Assembly: GCF_003265705.1 (NCBI RefSeq)
Contig: NW_020312867.1
Location: forward strand, 4,925,307 to 4,989,306
Source: Callorhinus ursinus
Lineage: Eukaryota; Chordata; Mammalia; Carnivora; Otariidae
Length of the DNA: 64,000 nt
Reading direction: 5' to 3'
Shown here: in pieces, positions 22,902 to 34,668 of the stretch
Layout: each line of letters begins with the position of its first letter
How positions within the stretch are numbered: the stretch's first letter is position 1
Program-made: the position numbers and the translations under genes
Notes under the pieces: model-generated
Seen by the model: only the letters and a program-made list of their open reading frames with translations
The model's database searches: none
What the model was told of the DNA's origin: nothing

Positions 22902-22911
22902 ATTTAAGGGG

Positions 22912-23028
22912 ATGTTGGGGTGCCTGGCTGGCTCAGTTGGTGGAACACATGACTTTTGATCTCAGGGTTATGAGCTTGAGCCCCACATTGAGTGTAGAGA
23001 TTACTTAAAAATAAAAAAAATCTTTAAA
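22912..23028 (+). repeat. CAN-SINE, short subtype
   Basis: It has the head 'GGGGTGCCTGGCTGGCTCAG' but ends early with 'GTGTAGAGATTACTTAAAAA', a short CAN-SINE form. The flanking 'ATTTAAGGGG' is duplicated (22902-22911 and 23029-23038). Confidence 0.9.
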
Positions 23029-23038
23029 ATTTAAGGGG

Positions 23039-24852
23039 GTCCCAAAAATCTTAGTAATTAAAATAACAATATTTAAATGAATTATTAAGATAAAAATTTA
23101 TGCAAAAGAAATCAGTGATCAGGGAGGCTCTCTTCTATTATTCCATTATCCAGCTCGTTATTCAAGGGTTAGATGTGATCTTGGGGTAATTATTTCATGG
23201 GTTCTTCAAACTCTTTCCTCAGATCAGGAAATGAGAAGGCCTAAACCAGACCACCTCCCAGGAATTGGAACCTAGGAGTACCAGCGCCGCCCTCCCCAGT
23301 TAATCCAGGACATAGCAGAAGATGGCAGAGCCATCTGGGGCTTACTTCCAACCTGAAACACCCCTCAGTGGCTGGTATGGTATCAGTATGCATCTCCACC
23401 ACCAGTTTGGCCTACTACCTCTTCGTGGAGATGCCCCACACTCTGGGAACAAGGTACGAGGTAGGCTGTTTTTCAGTGTTTGATGGGCTAACCTGCTTGA
23501 GGAATTGATGGTCTTATTTTCTGTGATATCAGCCAATTTTTTCTTTGTGAAAGAGTGAATCATTCCTACCTTTCTCTACACTTCCCACCCCAGAAGAGTG
23601 ACCAGGGCCTTTTGTTCTGGAGATCAGGACTTTTCTCACCTCTGGAAAACAAACAAATTCAACAGGCTTTTGTTTCTGAAATCAGCCTAGAGTCTCAGCG
23701 GTGACAAAGCTATTTTTACTGAGAGAAGGAGGTGCTTTTAGGATTAGAGGAGGGCAGAGGAGAGAGAATCTCCTGAGCTTGGCTCTGGAGGGAATGGTGC
23801 TAAAGGGTATGGTGGTCTTCTTGTACAGCCAGGCCCTGCTCCCACTCTCCCACAGGTCCCTGGCATGGCAGAACCTTGAATGGGGAGGACTGAGTGCTCA
23901 GGGAGGTGAGCAAAAGCACTGCTATTTGGGAGCCTCGGCACAAGTCTCCATGCCAGCTAGACTTAGAGAAAAGGTCCTAGAATAGACAATTGTCCTGGAC
24001 AAAGAGTTCCAAGGGTGGCAGGCACTGATTAAAGAGTTTCCCCAAATACCCATAAGCTCCTGAAAAAGGACCAAGGTTGGATTTTATATCCATTGGTGGA
24101 TGGGAACAAAGGATATTTAATCTAGAACAGTAAAGGAATGTGACCCGTATGTCATGGAACAAATCTTTACCTGTTAACAGTGTTTAACACCAGCCTTCAC
24201 CCCTTCCTTTAAAGTATTTAGGTTTCTTGGCTCAAAGAAACCTCCAATTTGATTTGTTAACCTGCCTCTCAGGAGTTGGAAGCTGGAAGTGTTCCAGGAT
24301 ATGTGTGTATGGGTGTGCATGCTGCTCTGTGAAAATGCCTATTCCGGTCTGGTCCCTCTCTTACCAATTCAATGGGAGCCTGAGTCAAAGGTAGACTTGA
24401 CCAAGGACATCCCCTGGAAGTGGGAGGAAAGGTTGCTGGGTAGAGTGGCACGCAAGACTGGGATTGCTCAGGACTGGGGCTCCCCAGGCTCAGCTGTGAA
24501 ACCCATCTGCAAGTCTGCACTGCCCCCAGGTGACCACACCAGAGCTCTGCCTCCCATTTGGTTTGGGGAGAAGAATATCTGAGATATATGTGACTCTTCC
24601 AGCTCTTTGGCGACCCAGTAGTGTGGAGACAAAGGGAGACAAGGGGAGAAGCCAAGAGATCTGTAATCACCAAATTGGGCACTGAAATGTCAAAGAAATG
24701 TCTTTTTGCCATGTTACTATGTAATTTTGGCACAATATATTCAGAAAAATCAATTCAGTTCACTAGCTAAAATGCTCAGAGATTTGGGGCAAGAGAACAT
24801 CAGGTAACTGAGGTTTAGCTAAAATAATTTTTCTGTTTCTACTATTAAAGGT
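23039..24852. other. Single-copy DNA, no gene recognised
   Basis: About 1.8 kb with no repeat family seen. A 53-codon open frame (23322-23483) starts in a good Kozak setting and contains a GT donor-like site at 23454, but no protein family is recognised. Other open frames, including 154 codons on - at 24269-24733, have no visible domain. Confidence 0.45.
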
Positions 24853-25395
24853 TTTTTTGTTTTTTTTTAAATTTTATTTTATTATGTTAATCACCATACA
24901 TTACATCATTAGTTTTTCATGTAGTGTTCCATGATTCATTGTTTGCGTATAACACCCAGTGCTCCATTCAATACGTGCCCTCCTTAATACCCATCACCAG
25001 ACTAACCCATCCCCCCACCCCCCTCCCCTCTAGAACCCTCAGTTTGTTTCTCAGAGTCCATAGTCTCTCATGGTTCGTCTCCCCCCCTCCGATTCCCTCC
25101 CTTCATTTTTCCCTTCCTACTATCTTCTTTTTTTATTTGTTTAACATATAATGTATTATTTGTTTCAGAGGTACAGGTCTGTGATTCATCAGTCTTACAC
25201 AATTCACAGCGCTCACCGTGGCACATACCCTCCCCAATGTCCATCACCCAGCCACCCCATCCCTTCCACCCCCCACCACTCCGGCAACCCTCAGTTTGTT
25301 TCCTGAGATTAAGAATTCCTCATATCAGTGAGATCATAATGATACATGTCTTTCTCTGACTGACTTACTTCGCTTAGCATAATACCCTCTAGTTT
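24853..25395 (-). mobile_element. L1 3' end, 5'-truncated, antisense
   Basis: Antisense carnivore L1 3' UTR. Landmarks include 'CATCACCAGACTAACCCATC', 'CCCTCAGTTTGTTTC' (twice) and 'GCTTAGCATAATACCCTCTA'. The T-rich tail lies at the left. Flanks share 'TATTAAAG', a possible short target-site duplication. Confidence 0.88.
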
Positions 25396-25424
25396 ATTAA
25401 AGATATTTTTTAAACCTTTCTGAC

Positions 25425-26480
25425 ATTCAATCATTCAAAGAATTATTGGGGACTTAGTTTATGCTATGCACTATACTAGAAATGGAGGATGTAAAGACAT
25501 TGTCTCCATCTGCAAAGAGCTTACAGTTCAGGAAAAGAGACATATAAGTATAATGTAATTATAATAAATCGTAGATAACAATAATAAATGAGGTCTGTGC
25601 CTCGATAGAGGTATGTAAAAGATATGTAAGCACCTAATGGACCAGGGGATGGGACTAATCAGGGAAGACATCCTTCCTGGAAGAAGTGATGTCTGAGCTG
25701 GATCTTAAATGTGTTATCTATGTGGGGACAAGGGGTTGACAACAAAAGGAGACCACATTTAAGACAGAAAGGCCAGCAGTAGCAAAGATGATGATGAGAG
25801 AAACAAAGGTGGGGGCAGGAGGGGCCCTAAGGGTCAGAAGAAGCAGACAGGAAGGGCCTTACACATATTAGATCAAGGAGCCTGGATCAAATCCCATAGA
25901 GTCGCTGAAAGGTTTTAAATAGGCGATACATATGGTCAGATTTAATTTTACAAATACACGAGCAGAGGTTATGGAGGGGAGATTGACGGAACACATCTGG
26001 AGACAAGGAGACCAGAGAAAATAATCTAACTTAAAGCAGAACCATATAGGAGAAAGAAAAATAAGCACCTGAATTAGTGAGTTTGGGGAGAAAACAACAG
26101 TTCTAAGGGCCTTGGATGAAGGAGATGAAGCAAAGGAAAAATCAAGGAAGGCTCTCCAATATCTAGCTCAGGTGACTGTGTGGCTGATGGTATTGCCAAT
26201 TAGATGCTAAATTCCAATGGAAGAGCAGGGCTTAGTGAGGAAGGAGTTGAGTTCTGTTTGCTCTAATGTATCTCTGGGATACACTGAAATAGAGATATCT
26301 GGGAATCTGTTAGAAATAAAAGCTAAAGTTTTTGGGAGAGATAATAAGCTAGACATGCAGATTTGGGGTGTTACTTGCATAATGATCAAAATTAAAACCA
26401 GGGGAACAGATGAAATTGCCCAAAGAGAACAGGAATAAAGAAAAGGACAGAGATCCAAGGACTAAACTCTGGACAAGGAA
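25425..26480 (-). repeat. L2 fragment, antisense, long
   Basis: It starts with the L2 3'-end complement ('TCATTCAAAGAATTATTGGG' region), then 'GAGCTTACAGTTCAGG', and body parts to 'CAAGGACTAAACTCTGGA' near 26470. About 1 kb, diverged. Short open frames here are not genes. Confidence 0.7.
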
Positions 26481-27499
26481 ACCTTTGGTAGTACTGTCTT
26501 ACATTTTTCTGGGGCTTTGGAGTTTACTAACTGCTTTCACATCTATACCTTACTCAGTTCTCATCTGGGGAGTTCTGTAAAGCAACTGGTAAAGTCAGGG
26601 GTGATTGTGATGATGCCAAGGCTGTAACAGATTCAATCCATTGGATGGGCAGGATGTGGGACCAGCACTTCCCCCGACACTGTCACAGAGGAAATTCCCA
26701 GCTATTGACTCGAAGCTCTGGGTTAACATGACAGAGTAGGATCCTAAAGGGTCTTGAAACTCTTGCCTAGACTCCTGGTTGGGAACAGAGCTGGCCTGTG
26801 ACTCTGAGTTAGAAAGGCTGTGGAGGGACAGTGGCAGAGCTGACAGAAGCTCTGCAGTAGCTTGTCTCCAGAAGCAGAGGTAGTCTGTCTGCTTCTATGT
26901 GTCCTAAAGGCAGCAGTCCACCAGCCCCAGCTGAGGAAGGGCTGCAAGCTATGGGAGAGGAACATTTATATCGTATCAGTTCACTTGTCATGAAAAGAAT
27001 ATAATCCTAGGAAAGAAAATGAATAAAGCAGTGTTGTTAAATTCTAAATAGCTACTCTTGTCAGATGAAAACAAACAAACAAACAAAAACCTCAAGGTCT
27101 GAGGTCTATTTTTTTGGTTGAAAAGGAGACTAATAAGTGTTAGATTATGTTCCTGACATATTAGGCCCAAATGAGAATTTCTTCCACGTGTAATTCAGGC
27201 TTGAAAGAGGACTGCAAAGGGAATTACTTTCTCATGATATGACTCTTTGTTATTTTATGCTTGTCCATTTACCACCTAAAATTATGTCCCATGTAACTCA
27301 ATGTCATCTCATATACTATCCTATCACTGGTACATGCCCTAAACTTTTGGAAACAAGGTTTTGATGCGTGAGAGTAAATCAGGCATGGGATGTGGGAGCT
27401 AAAACTGAGGCTATTAGATACTAGAAGTAAATCAACAAAACCAAGTAGAGAATCTTCAAAGGCCAACTTCACGTCCTTTACAAGTTTGTATAAACCCTT
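26481..27499. other. Single-copy DNA, possible MIR trace
   Basis: 26515-26610 weakly resembles antisense MIR. The rest is unassigned apart from a short (CAAA)n run near 27070-27087. No gene is seen. Confidence 0.4.
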
Positions 27500-27625
27500 T
27501 TACAACATTTTGTAAATTTTCTAAAATTTATTTTTGTATCATCTCTGGCACCTAGGATAGGATGGCATCCATAATAGATGCTCAATAGATACCTGGAGCT
27601 GACTGACTGAACAAAATGGTATTAT
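27500..27625 (+). repeat. L2 3' end fragment
   Basis: 'CTCTGGCACCTAGGATAGG', 'GATGCTCAATAGATACC' and 'TGACTGACTGAA' follow the L2 terminal pattern. Confidence 0.65.
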
Positions 27626-28850
27626 TCGGACAAATTGTGCAAATAGGACCCTAGGAGCCCAAGAGGTAGACAGGTTTTCTGAAAGGTACTCCCTTATCTC
27701 CCACCTCCAACCGATACAGGCTCAGCCTAAAGTCTAAGCAAGGTATGGAAATGCCATAAACCAGCAATGTAGAATCGGTTCTAAGGACTGAACCTTGAAA
27801 AGAATAATTCTTTCTCCTCTTTTGAACTTGGAGACCTGGCTTTTGATAAATAACTTTCTTTACTCTTGCAATGGTCTTGTCCCATTTTCAAGTGGTGAAA
27901 TAACTTCAAAGTAGGTTCCCTCTCATAATGAAGTGTTCCAGGTGTGTCTTGCATTTAAATCATCAAGGAACACTCCTTATCTGCCATACATAAGAGACTG
28001 GTACCCTAAGTTTGTATCCATTCAAGTGTATTTTCTTGATTTTGCGTAGATAACATGAGTGATGGATAGATAAAATCTGTAACTACTCTTTATAAAGTAA
28101 AATACCTGAGTCTTTCAAAGTCAGTTTGGGAAATTCAAGCCCATCCTAAGAGAAAGGTGAAAATACCGTCATTAGACACTCAGCCCTGAGGAAGTCCCCT
28201 TTAAAGTTATTAGGCCTGTAGACAGAGATGAAACCGACAAACCTTACATACTTTGTCCTAGTCTGGAGCAGGGAATTTAATTTTCTTCTGAGAAGGGACT
28301 TTAGGTGCCAAAGGAAAACAGATTGAAAATAAACCCCTCTCTGAAAGGGTATAAACTAGCTATGGAAAAGATTTCAGAAATCTGGCCAATGAATCTTTCT
28401 GCCCACCCTAGTTTAGTGCTAAGGCTCTGTGCCCAGATTCTAACAAAGAACCAACTTCTGTGGCTAGAATTATTTATTTATGACTCCCCTTCTCATTGTG
28501 GATCATTGATGGCAATATCTAAACAACCAATTTGTCCCTCTTTGTTCCTCTCATGCATCAATCAGTGCATTCCCAAAGACTACACATTTTTATTTTTAAC
28601 CCAAGTTAAACGTAATAAGGAACCTTACTGCTGCCAAATGCCACCCCAAATCTCAAAGTGAGATATAAGGGATTTGGAGGTTGTCTATTGTTTTAGAGAA
28701 TTCCTGCCAAGTTCCTTGCAGAAAAATAGGCTGACCCCATTAGTAAATCATGTCATCACCATCGGCCCATTTTCTCTCTGATTTTGGTGATGAAATCCTT
28801 CTATGAACAGAGGAGAGTTACATTGTCAGATTCCCGAAGCAATCCTCCTT
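27626..28850. other. Single-copy DNA, no gene recognised
   Basis: About 1.2 kb. A 118-codon open frame on + (28305-28661) has no recognised domain. No repeat family is seen. Confidence 0.45.
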
Positions 28851-28857
28851 TGGACTT

Positions 28858-28970
28858 ACCTGTAGAAATTGCTGAGTGGGAAAGGTCAGTGAACTCAGAG
28901 ACCAAGCTTTGGTTCGGTGACTTCGGGAGCCCGACCAAAGCTATCCCCGTCTTCCCACTCCTTTTTATGC
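28858..28970 (-). promoter_or_regulatory. Possible TATA promoter, short exon and splice donor
   Basis: On the minus strand 'GCATAAAAAGG' (28970-28960) is TATA-like. About 100 nt further on, a perfect donor 'CAG|GTAAGT' lies at 28862-28854. A start about 30 nt after the TATA box would make a first exon of roughly 75 nt. Between them lies a 12-13 bp inverted repeat. This is a chance-prone combination and no downstream exon was found, so it is inference only. Confidence 0.2.
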
Positions 28971-29396
28971 AACCCTGAGCTGCAAATAACCTCAAGCTGT
29001 GGTGCCACCCCTCAAACCACTTTATCTGGCCTCCCAGATCTTCAGCACTCTCAGAGCCAAGGGGCCTCTATATTCTCCTGCTCCATGGCTTCCTCTGCCT
29101 CAAGGACCTCTACCTCCCAGGGTGTTACAACTCAGCAAGGGTTTCCCTGGTGTGAGTTATTTTGCTTTAAGGCTACTTTTCTATCACATTTCTAATATGG
29201 AAGCAGCCTGAAATTAAAATGCACAAAACTTAATTTTGGACACCAAAAGGATTTGGTGCAATTGAATTTCAGGCATTGTCTGGGTCTCCCTGAAGTTGAG
29301 CCTGCTGTATAGGGGCTTCTTGTGCATGGCTTTGGAGCAGTTTGATAATTTGAAACATCACTTAGCCATGACAGAGCCCTGGTACAGCCAGAAACC
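28971..29396. other. Single-copy DNA, no gene recognised
   Basis: A 92-codon open frame on + (28917-29195) is rich in Ser/Thr/Pro and low complexity. It looks fortuitous. Confidence 0.4.
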
Positions 29397-29408
29397 AACA
29401 GATTCCTT

Positions 29409-29574
29409 CCTTTCATCCCTTCCCCTTCCCAGCCCTACCTCCCTCCTTTCCTTCCTTCCTTCCTCTCTTTCCTTCTTTCTTTCTTGTAAGGTCTATGCCC
29501 GACATAGGGCTTCAACCCACGACCCCAAGATCAAGAGTTGCATGCTCTACCGACTGAGCCAGCCAGGTGCCCCC
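29409..29574 (-). repeat. CAN-SINE, short subtype, with (CCTT)n tail
   Basis: The head 'GACTGAGCCAGCCAGGTGCC' lies at the right. The tail at the left has become a CTTCC/CTTT array (about 29440-29485). Imperfect flanks 'AACAGATTCCTT' (29397-29408) and 'AATAGATTTCTT' (29575-29586) look like its duplication. Confidence 0.85.
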
Positions 29575-29609
29575 AATAGATTTCTTAATTAGGACTTCAT
29601 CCAGTGCCA

Positions 29610-29785
29610 TTCTCCAAGTTGAATCAATACCACTTACTAGCTATGTGAACTTAACAAGTTATTTAACCTCTTTGCACCTCAGCTTTCCCAGATGTAAAAT
29701 AGGGACAATGATACTTCCTTAATGTGAACTTTAAGTGAGATATGATATGTGTAATACATGGTAGGTGCTCAGTAAATTCCAGTTC
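29610..29785 (+). repeat. MIR
   Basis: 'CCACTTACTAGCTATGTGAA', 'TTAACCTCTTTGCACCTCAG' and 'GTAAAATAGGGACAATGATA' are clear MIR landmarks. Confidence 0.9.
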
Positions 29786-30179
29786 CTTTAACCCTACCTT
29801 CTACATTTTAGAGAGAATCTATTCATCTGCCTCACCTCTTGCTTCATAGGTGGTATAAGGCTTGGGCTGAAATAGTCCTCGAGGGCACTTCTAGGAAGGA
29901 TATGGGGTGAATACCCTAGAAAATAACAAGGATTGGTCTCTCTCTTTCTCAGATTACAATGGTAAGACCAAGAGATACTCTGTCTGAATTTAGCTCCACT
30001 TCAGAGAATGCTTACAATGTTCATTTCTGGGACAAGCCTGTTAGTAGGCAAGACCACGACTCATTAACATAGCCCAGCCCAGAACCCTGAAGACAGAGTG
30101 ATTTTTATCTTACAGTATAGGGTGGAATGTATGAGGTCATATATCTGGCTCATATATAAGGCTCTTGAGAGCAAAAGTA
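29786..30179. other. Single-copy DNA, no gene recognised
   Basis: No repeat or coding signal was identified. Confidence 0.4.
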
Positions 30180-30345
30180 CTTGTCACAAGAACATGACAT
30201 TACCAGGTCCATATTCTAGACAATTATTTACATGACCCACAACTCTTTGAAGCAGGAATCCTCTTACTCATGTTTATTTCCTTTAAGTATCTACCATATT
30301 GCTTTGCACATCGAAGGCATTCATTAAATTGGATTGACTCAGTAT
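30180..30345 (+). repeat. L2 3' end fragment
   Basis: Landmarks 'GAAGCAGGAATCCTCTTACT' and 'GCTTTGCACATCGAAGGCA' followed by 'TTCATTAAATTGGATTGA' fit the L2 terminus. Diverged. Confidence 0.6.
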
Positions 30346-30456
30346 CCTAGAACATGAAACTGAAGGAAAAATAATGCAACTTAAAATTGCTAGAGAGCAA
30401 GATCCAGACTGACTAAAAGAACCAGGAAGAAACCAAAGCTGGGTGGAATATTTTCT

Positions 30457-30704
30457 TTTTTTCTTTCCTTTTTTTCTCAGTTTTAAAATATTTTTAAAAA
30501 AATATTTATTTATTTATTTATTTTAGAGAGAGAGAGTGAGAGAGTGCACGTGGGGGGGGAGCAGAGGGAGAGAGAAAAAAATCTTCAAGCAGACTCCCCG
30601 CTAAGTACAGAGCCCCGTGGGGCTCGATTCCAGGACCCTGAGATCATAATCTGAGACTAAATCAAGAGCCAGATGCTTAACTGACTGAGCCACCAAGTGC
30701 CCCT
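30457..30704 (-). repeat. CAN-SINE, older subtype
   Basis: Diverged minus-strand copy with a long TTTA-rich tail at left and head 'TGAGCCACCAAGTGCCCC'. An imperfect 15-bp duplication flanks it (30442-30456 and 30705-30719). Confidence 0.9.
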
Positions 30705-30802
30705 GGCAGAATCTTTTCTATGTATCAGACTTTGCTCACATAACTTTTATCTGAGGACCTTCACCATCTACTAGAAAGTTATTGCACTTAAGAAGACTAT
30801 CT

Positions 30803-31007
30803 TTTTTTTTTAAGACTTTATTTATTTGACAGAGAGAGAGAGAGAGAGAGAGAGACAGCGAAAGAAGGAACACAAGCAGGGGGAGTGGGAGAGGAAGAAG
30901 CAGGCCTCCTGCTGAGCAGGGAGCCCGACTCGGGACTCAATCCCAGGACCCTGGGATCATGACCTGAGCCAAAGGCAGACGCTTAACGACTGAGCCACCC
31001 AGGTGCC
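30803..31007 (-). repeat. CAN-SINE, arctoid-type
   Basis: It contains 'ACACAAGCAGGGGGAGTGGG'. A perfect 16-bp duplication flanks it (30787-30802 and 31008-31023). Confidence 0.96.
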
Positions 31008-31023
31008 CTTAAGAAGACTATCT

Positions 31024-31479
31024 TAGGAATATGTTGTTAGTAGCATAACTGGCTAGAACAGTGGCTGAAATAGAGTCTTGTTCCTGAAGCCATGCCTAGT
31101 CACCAGCAAGTGATAAGTAAGACCTTTCCCCTTACTGTGGGATGGGTTAAGACAGTGTGACACCAGCCATTTGGAACGGCCATGGGGCTGGGAGCTTGGT
31201 TCAAATCCCCTCTGCCCCGGGGGGATTTGCATAGGAAAATTTAAGTTTTTCAGTCAATCATTACCTCCTCTGTGTTTTGTCCTTGATGCTAATGGAGTGT
31301 GTGCTACTGTAATTCATTAATTAAAATTCTCCTTTCCCTTAAAACTCAGTTTTGCTACCTTCAGGCTCACTATATAATTTTTTTTCCCCCTAAGAGCTAA
31401 AATGGGAATATTCCAGGCTGGGAGAGCCAGAATTAGAGTGACTGGGGTGTGAGTAAACTGCTAACAGTGTTGTCTCCTC
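31024..31479. other. Single-copy DNA, no gene recognised
   Basis: It includes an octamer-like ATTTGCAT at 31225-31232 and AT-rich homeodomain-like words near 31310-31330. No gene is seen. It could be conserved non-coding DNA, which is untested. Confidence 0.35.
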
Positions 31480-31600
31480 CACTAGATTTTAACTCCTGAA
31501 GGCAGGGACTGTGTCATTCATCTGTGTATCCCTACTGCCTAGTGGGATTCCATGGTGGCTATTCAATAAATGCTTACTTATTAATAAATGAGTCAAATAT
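31480..31600 (+). repeat. L2 3' end fragment
   Basis: 'CTCCTGAAGGCAGGGACTGT' and 'ATTCAATAAATGCTTA' match the L2 terminus. Confidence 0.75.
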
Positions 31601-31784
31601 AACCAACATTGCAAAAAATTATAGGTGTGAGACTGATTGTATAGATAATATGCACCAGAGAACTGCAGAAGAAGAAATCTTTGTGGGGCAAGATGGTCAA
31701 GGAAGTTTCTATGGAAGGAGTAGGAAAAGTTCCATGGAAGAATTTGACTCTCTGTACAGAGATGGGATAAGATATGATAAGAAT

Positions 31785-31935
31785 ATGGGCTTTCAAATCA
31801 CTTAAACCCTGTGAGCCTCAATTTTCCCTCTATCCAAAAATTTACATTTAAAAATGGGGACAATAAATCTACATCATACATAAAGAGTAAATGAGATGGC
31901 TATATAAAGTAATTAGCATAGAGCATGATGCACAC
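31785..31935 (+). repeat. MIR, diverged
   Basis: 'GTGAGCCTCAATTTTCCCTC' and 'AAAATGGGGACAATAAATCT' match the MIR core and tail in order. Confidence 0.7.
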
Positions 31936-32354
31936 AAAAGAATTTTCTTCCCTCTCAAAGTTATCTTCCTTCTACTAAACTGTATAGTCATCCCATTGGA
32001 CTTGAAAGCTGTCCTGACAGTATTCTGGAGTTAACAGTGTCATTTCCTTCACCAGCCAAGGAGCTTTCTAGCTCCTCTGGTGAAAGATGTTTCAGGGAGG
32101 CTTTGTTCTCTAAGGACAAATGAGATAAATAAGCATGCTAAATACTTTCTATCTTCTATCCTTGAGCACACAGGACTATGGGAGACCTCTACTAAGCAAG
32201 GCATCTCCAATTTTATTTCTGTTTGCACTTCACAGAACTTTATTATGGGAAGAGCTCTTTGAGATAATTTAATATATATATTTCTTTTTATATATTAAAA
32301 CAAAAACTTTAACCCAGAGCAATTATGTGATTCACTCAGCTAGTTAATGGCAGA
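31936..32354. other. Single-copy DNA, possible MIR trace
   Basis: Around 32310-32360 'GTGATTCACTCAGCTAGTTA' weakly suggests antisense MIR. Otherwise it is unassigned. Confidence 0.35.
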
Positions 32355-32500
32355 ACTATCAACTATATACTTGGGTAGTTTTTATGTGAACATGTGTTTT
32401 CATTTCTCTTGGGTAGAATTGCTGGTTCATATGGTAACTCTACATTTAACATTTTGAGAAGCTGCAAACTGTTTTCCAAAGTAGCTACACTTCCCTCTCT
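32355..32500 (-). repeat. Old L1 ORF2 fragment, antisense
   Basis: 'CATATGGTAACTCTACATTT' and 'AAACTGTTTTCCAAAGTAGC' are the antisense of the L1 ORF2 C-terminal coding region. Confidence 0.85.
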
Positions 32501-32795
32501 ATTTCTGGCACCCTGGGGTCGCAAGGAAATTATGGCTCATAAGCCAGTACTGTGGATAGGAAATAGATACTGCAGAGAAACTACTTCTCCAAGCATGTAC
32601 TACATTAACCATGTGTTTCAAATTCATACTATCTATGTAGTTCAGGAATGTAAACTGAGCAATTAACATAAAAGTGGGTTTAGAACTGATCAAATACAGA
32701 GGTGTCCATGGACAGGGTAAACCTAAAAGTCTATACCTAGACAAACTATAATTTAAAAGGAAAAGCAAAATAAATGTATTTAAAGACCTACAGAG

Positions 32796-32976
32796 GGGCG
32801 CCTGGGTGGTTCAGTCGGTTAAGCGTCTGCCTTCTGCTCAGGTCATGATCCCAGGGTGCTGGGATGGAGCCCCATGTCAGGCTCCCTGCTCAGTGGGGAG
32901 TCTGTTTCTCCCTCTCCCTCTGCCTGCAGCTCGGCCTGCTTGTGCGAGCGCACGCTCTCCCTCTCTCTCTGTCAAA

Positions 32977-33023
<47 letters not shown>

Positions 33024-33038
33024 AATCTTAAAAAAAAA
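32796..33038 (+). repeat. CAN-SINE with expanded (AAAT)n tail
   Basis: Full-length copy. The tail holds an uninterrupted AAAT array (about 32976-33024). A 15-bp duplication with two differences flanks it (32781-32795 and 33039-33053). Confidence 0.95.
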
Positions 33039-33398
33039 TTAAGACCTACCGAGACTTAGAACATTCACCATCAAAACACTCTTACTAAAAGAGCTATTAA
33101 GGAATGTACTCAAACCAGAATCAAAACCAAGAAGGAAATAGGGGAGTGCAAGAAGCAATGGTGAAAAAAAGTTGTTAAACATGTTGATACATCATGCTAG
33201 CTTATAGGACTAGCAAACCCTTTAAGCTAAAAAAAAAAAACAAGGACAGTAAGAGAAGAAAAAAAAATTACAGGCTAATCTTATCCTTGAGCACAGTTGC
33301 AAAAATCCCAAATAAAATACAAAGAAATCAAATTCAATTTCATGATCAAGAAGGATATTAACACAGGAATGGTTCCACATTAGAAACTTTATTTATGT

Positions 33399-33558
33399 GT
33401 GGGTGGGGATGGGCTAGGTGGGTGATGGATATTAAAGAGGGCACTTGCTGTGATGAGCACTGGGTGTTGTATGTAAGTGATTAATCACCGAATTCTACTG
33501 CAGAAAACAATATTGCACTGTATGTTAACTAACTAAAATTTAAGTTAAAAAATTAAGA
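33399..33558 (+). mobile_element. Severely 5'-truncated L1 insertion (3' UTR only)
   Basis: About 160 bp of L1 3' UTR ('GAGGGCACTTGCTGTGATGA', 'TATTGCACTGTATGTTAAC') with a short A-rich tail. A perfect 17-bp duplication flanks it (33382-33398 and 33559-33575). Confidence 0.95.
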
Positions 33559-33640
33559 AGAAACTTTATTTATGTAATTCAAAACTATATAACCATCTCA
33601 ATATGTATCAAAAAATTAAATAGAACTCACTCATTCATTT

Positions 33641-33957
33641 TGCTTTATCTATATTCATGATTTGTACTCCTCTATATATTGTCTTTTCCCATTCCCCTGC
33701 ACAGAGAAAACCCCATACTCAAAATCTTATTAGGCAGGGATCTGTCTAGAGAGTCTGCGGACATTTTTTTTTTTTTTGCAAGAGTAAAAGTTATTAGGAT
33801 ATATTTCCTGCTGTTTTCAACTCTGATTAAAGTCTTCAACAGAGGCTCTTCAGAAGATCAGATACAATGTTTTGAATATAAGTAGTCATGTCCCACATCA
33901 CAAACTTTCCTTGCTCTCTTCAAGCCCCCTGCCCACCTAATTTGCAGCAGATGACAT
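33641..33957. other. Unassigned DNA
   Basis: It contains a T14-type run near 33764-33778. No gene is seen. Confidence 0.4.
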
Positions 33958-33971
33958 TGCCTACTACCTTT

Positions 33972-34116
33972 TTTTTTTTTAAAGATTTTATTTATTTGAG
34001 AAGAGAGAGCTCGAGCCAGGGGAGGGGCAAGCAGATACCCTGCTCAGTGGGGAGCCCGATCCCAGGACCCTAAGATCATGACCTGGGCCTAAGGCACTGA
34101 GCCACCCAGGCACCCC
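33972..34116 (-). repeat. CAN-SINE at the 3' end of the RPL39 retrocopy
   Basis: It has the tail 'AAAGATTTTATTTATTTGAG' (antisense) and the head 'GAGCCACCCAGGCACCCC'. It lacks its own flanking duplication: the bases right of the head do not repeat those left of the T-run. Confidence 0.9.
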
Positions 34117-34444
34117 CTAGCCACACTTTACATACTTGCTTGTCAAGGGACATTTCTATCACTGCAGGAAGTTCTGACAGTGCTGTGCATGATCTGACAG
34201 GTGGGGAATTCAGTACTTTGCAAATCAGAAACACAGCAGTAGTAGAGCCGAGAGGTCTCACATTTATTACTGAACCAACCTACTGGTGCAGAGGCATAGT
34301 CAGAGAGAAAAATCATTTCCATGATAAGATAAGTCTATGGCCAGGTAGGAAGGATGTTTACAGAATGATAGAACACATGATCTTCACGCAGCTTAATTAA
34401 ATATGTATGCCAATTAGGTGTGTCATCTCATGACGTGTGACGCC

Positions 34445-34657
<213 letters not shown>

Positions 34658-34668
34658 CTACTACCTTT

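Larger units (their letters stand above)
32690..33640 (+). mobile_element. Old L1M fragments (inter-ORF and ORF2), interrupted
   Basis: 33250-33380 and 33576-33640 follow L1 ORF2 sense sequence: 'TACAGGCTAATCTTATCC', then 'AACACAGGAATGGTTCCACA', then 'CATCTCAATATGTATCA'. 32690-33200 resembles the diverged L1M region upstream of ORF2. It is interrupted by a SINE and by a short L1 tail. Confidence 0.65.

Noticed and set aside
24269..24733. 154-codon open frame on the minus strand
   Set aside because: No recognisable domain, no splice or promoter support. Composition looks random.
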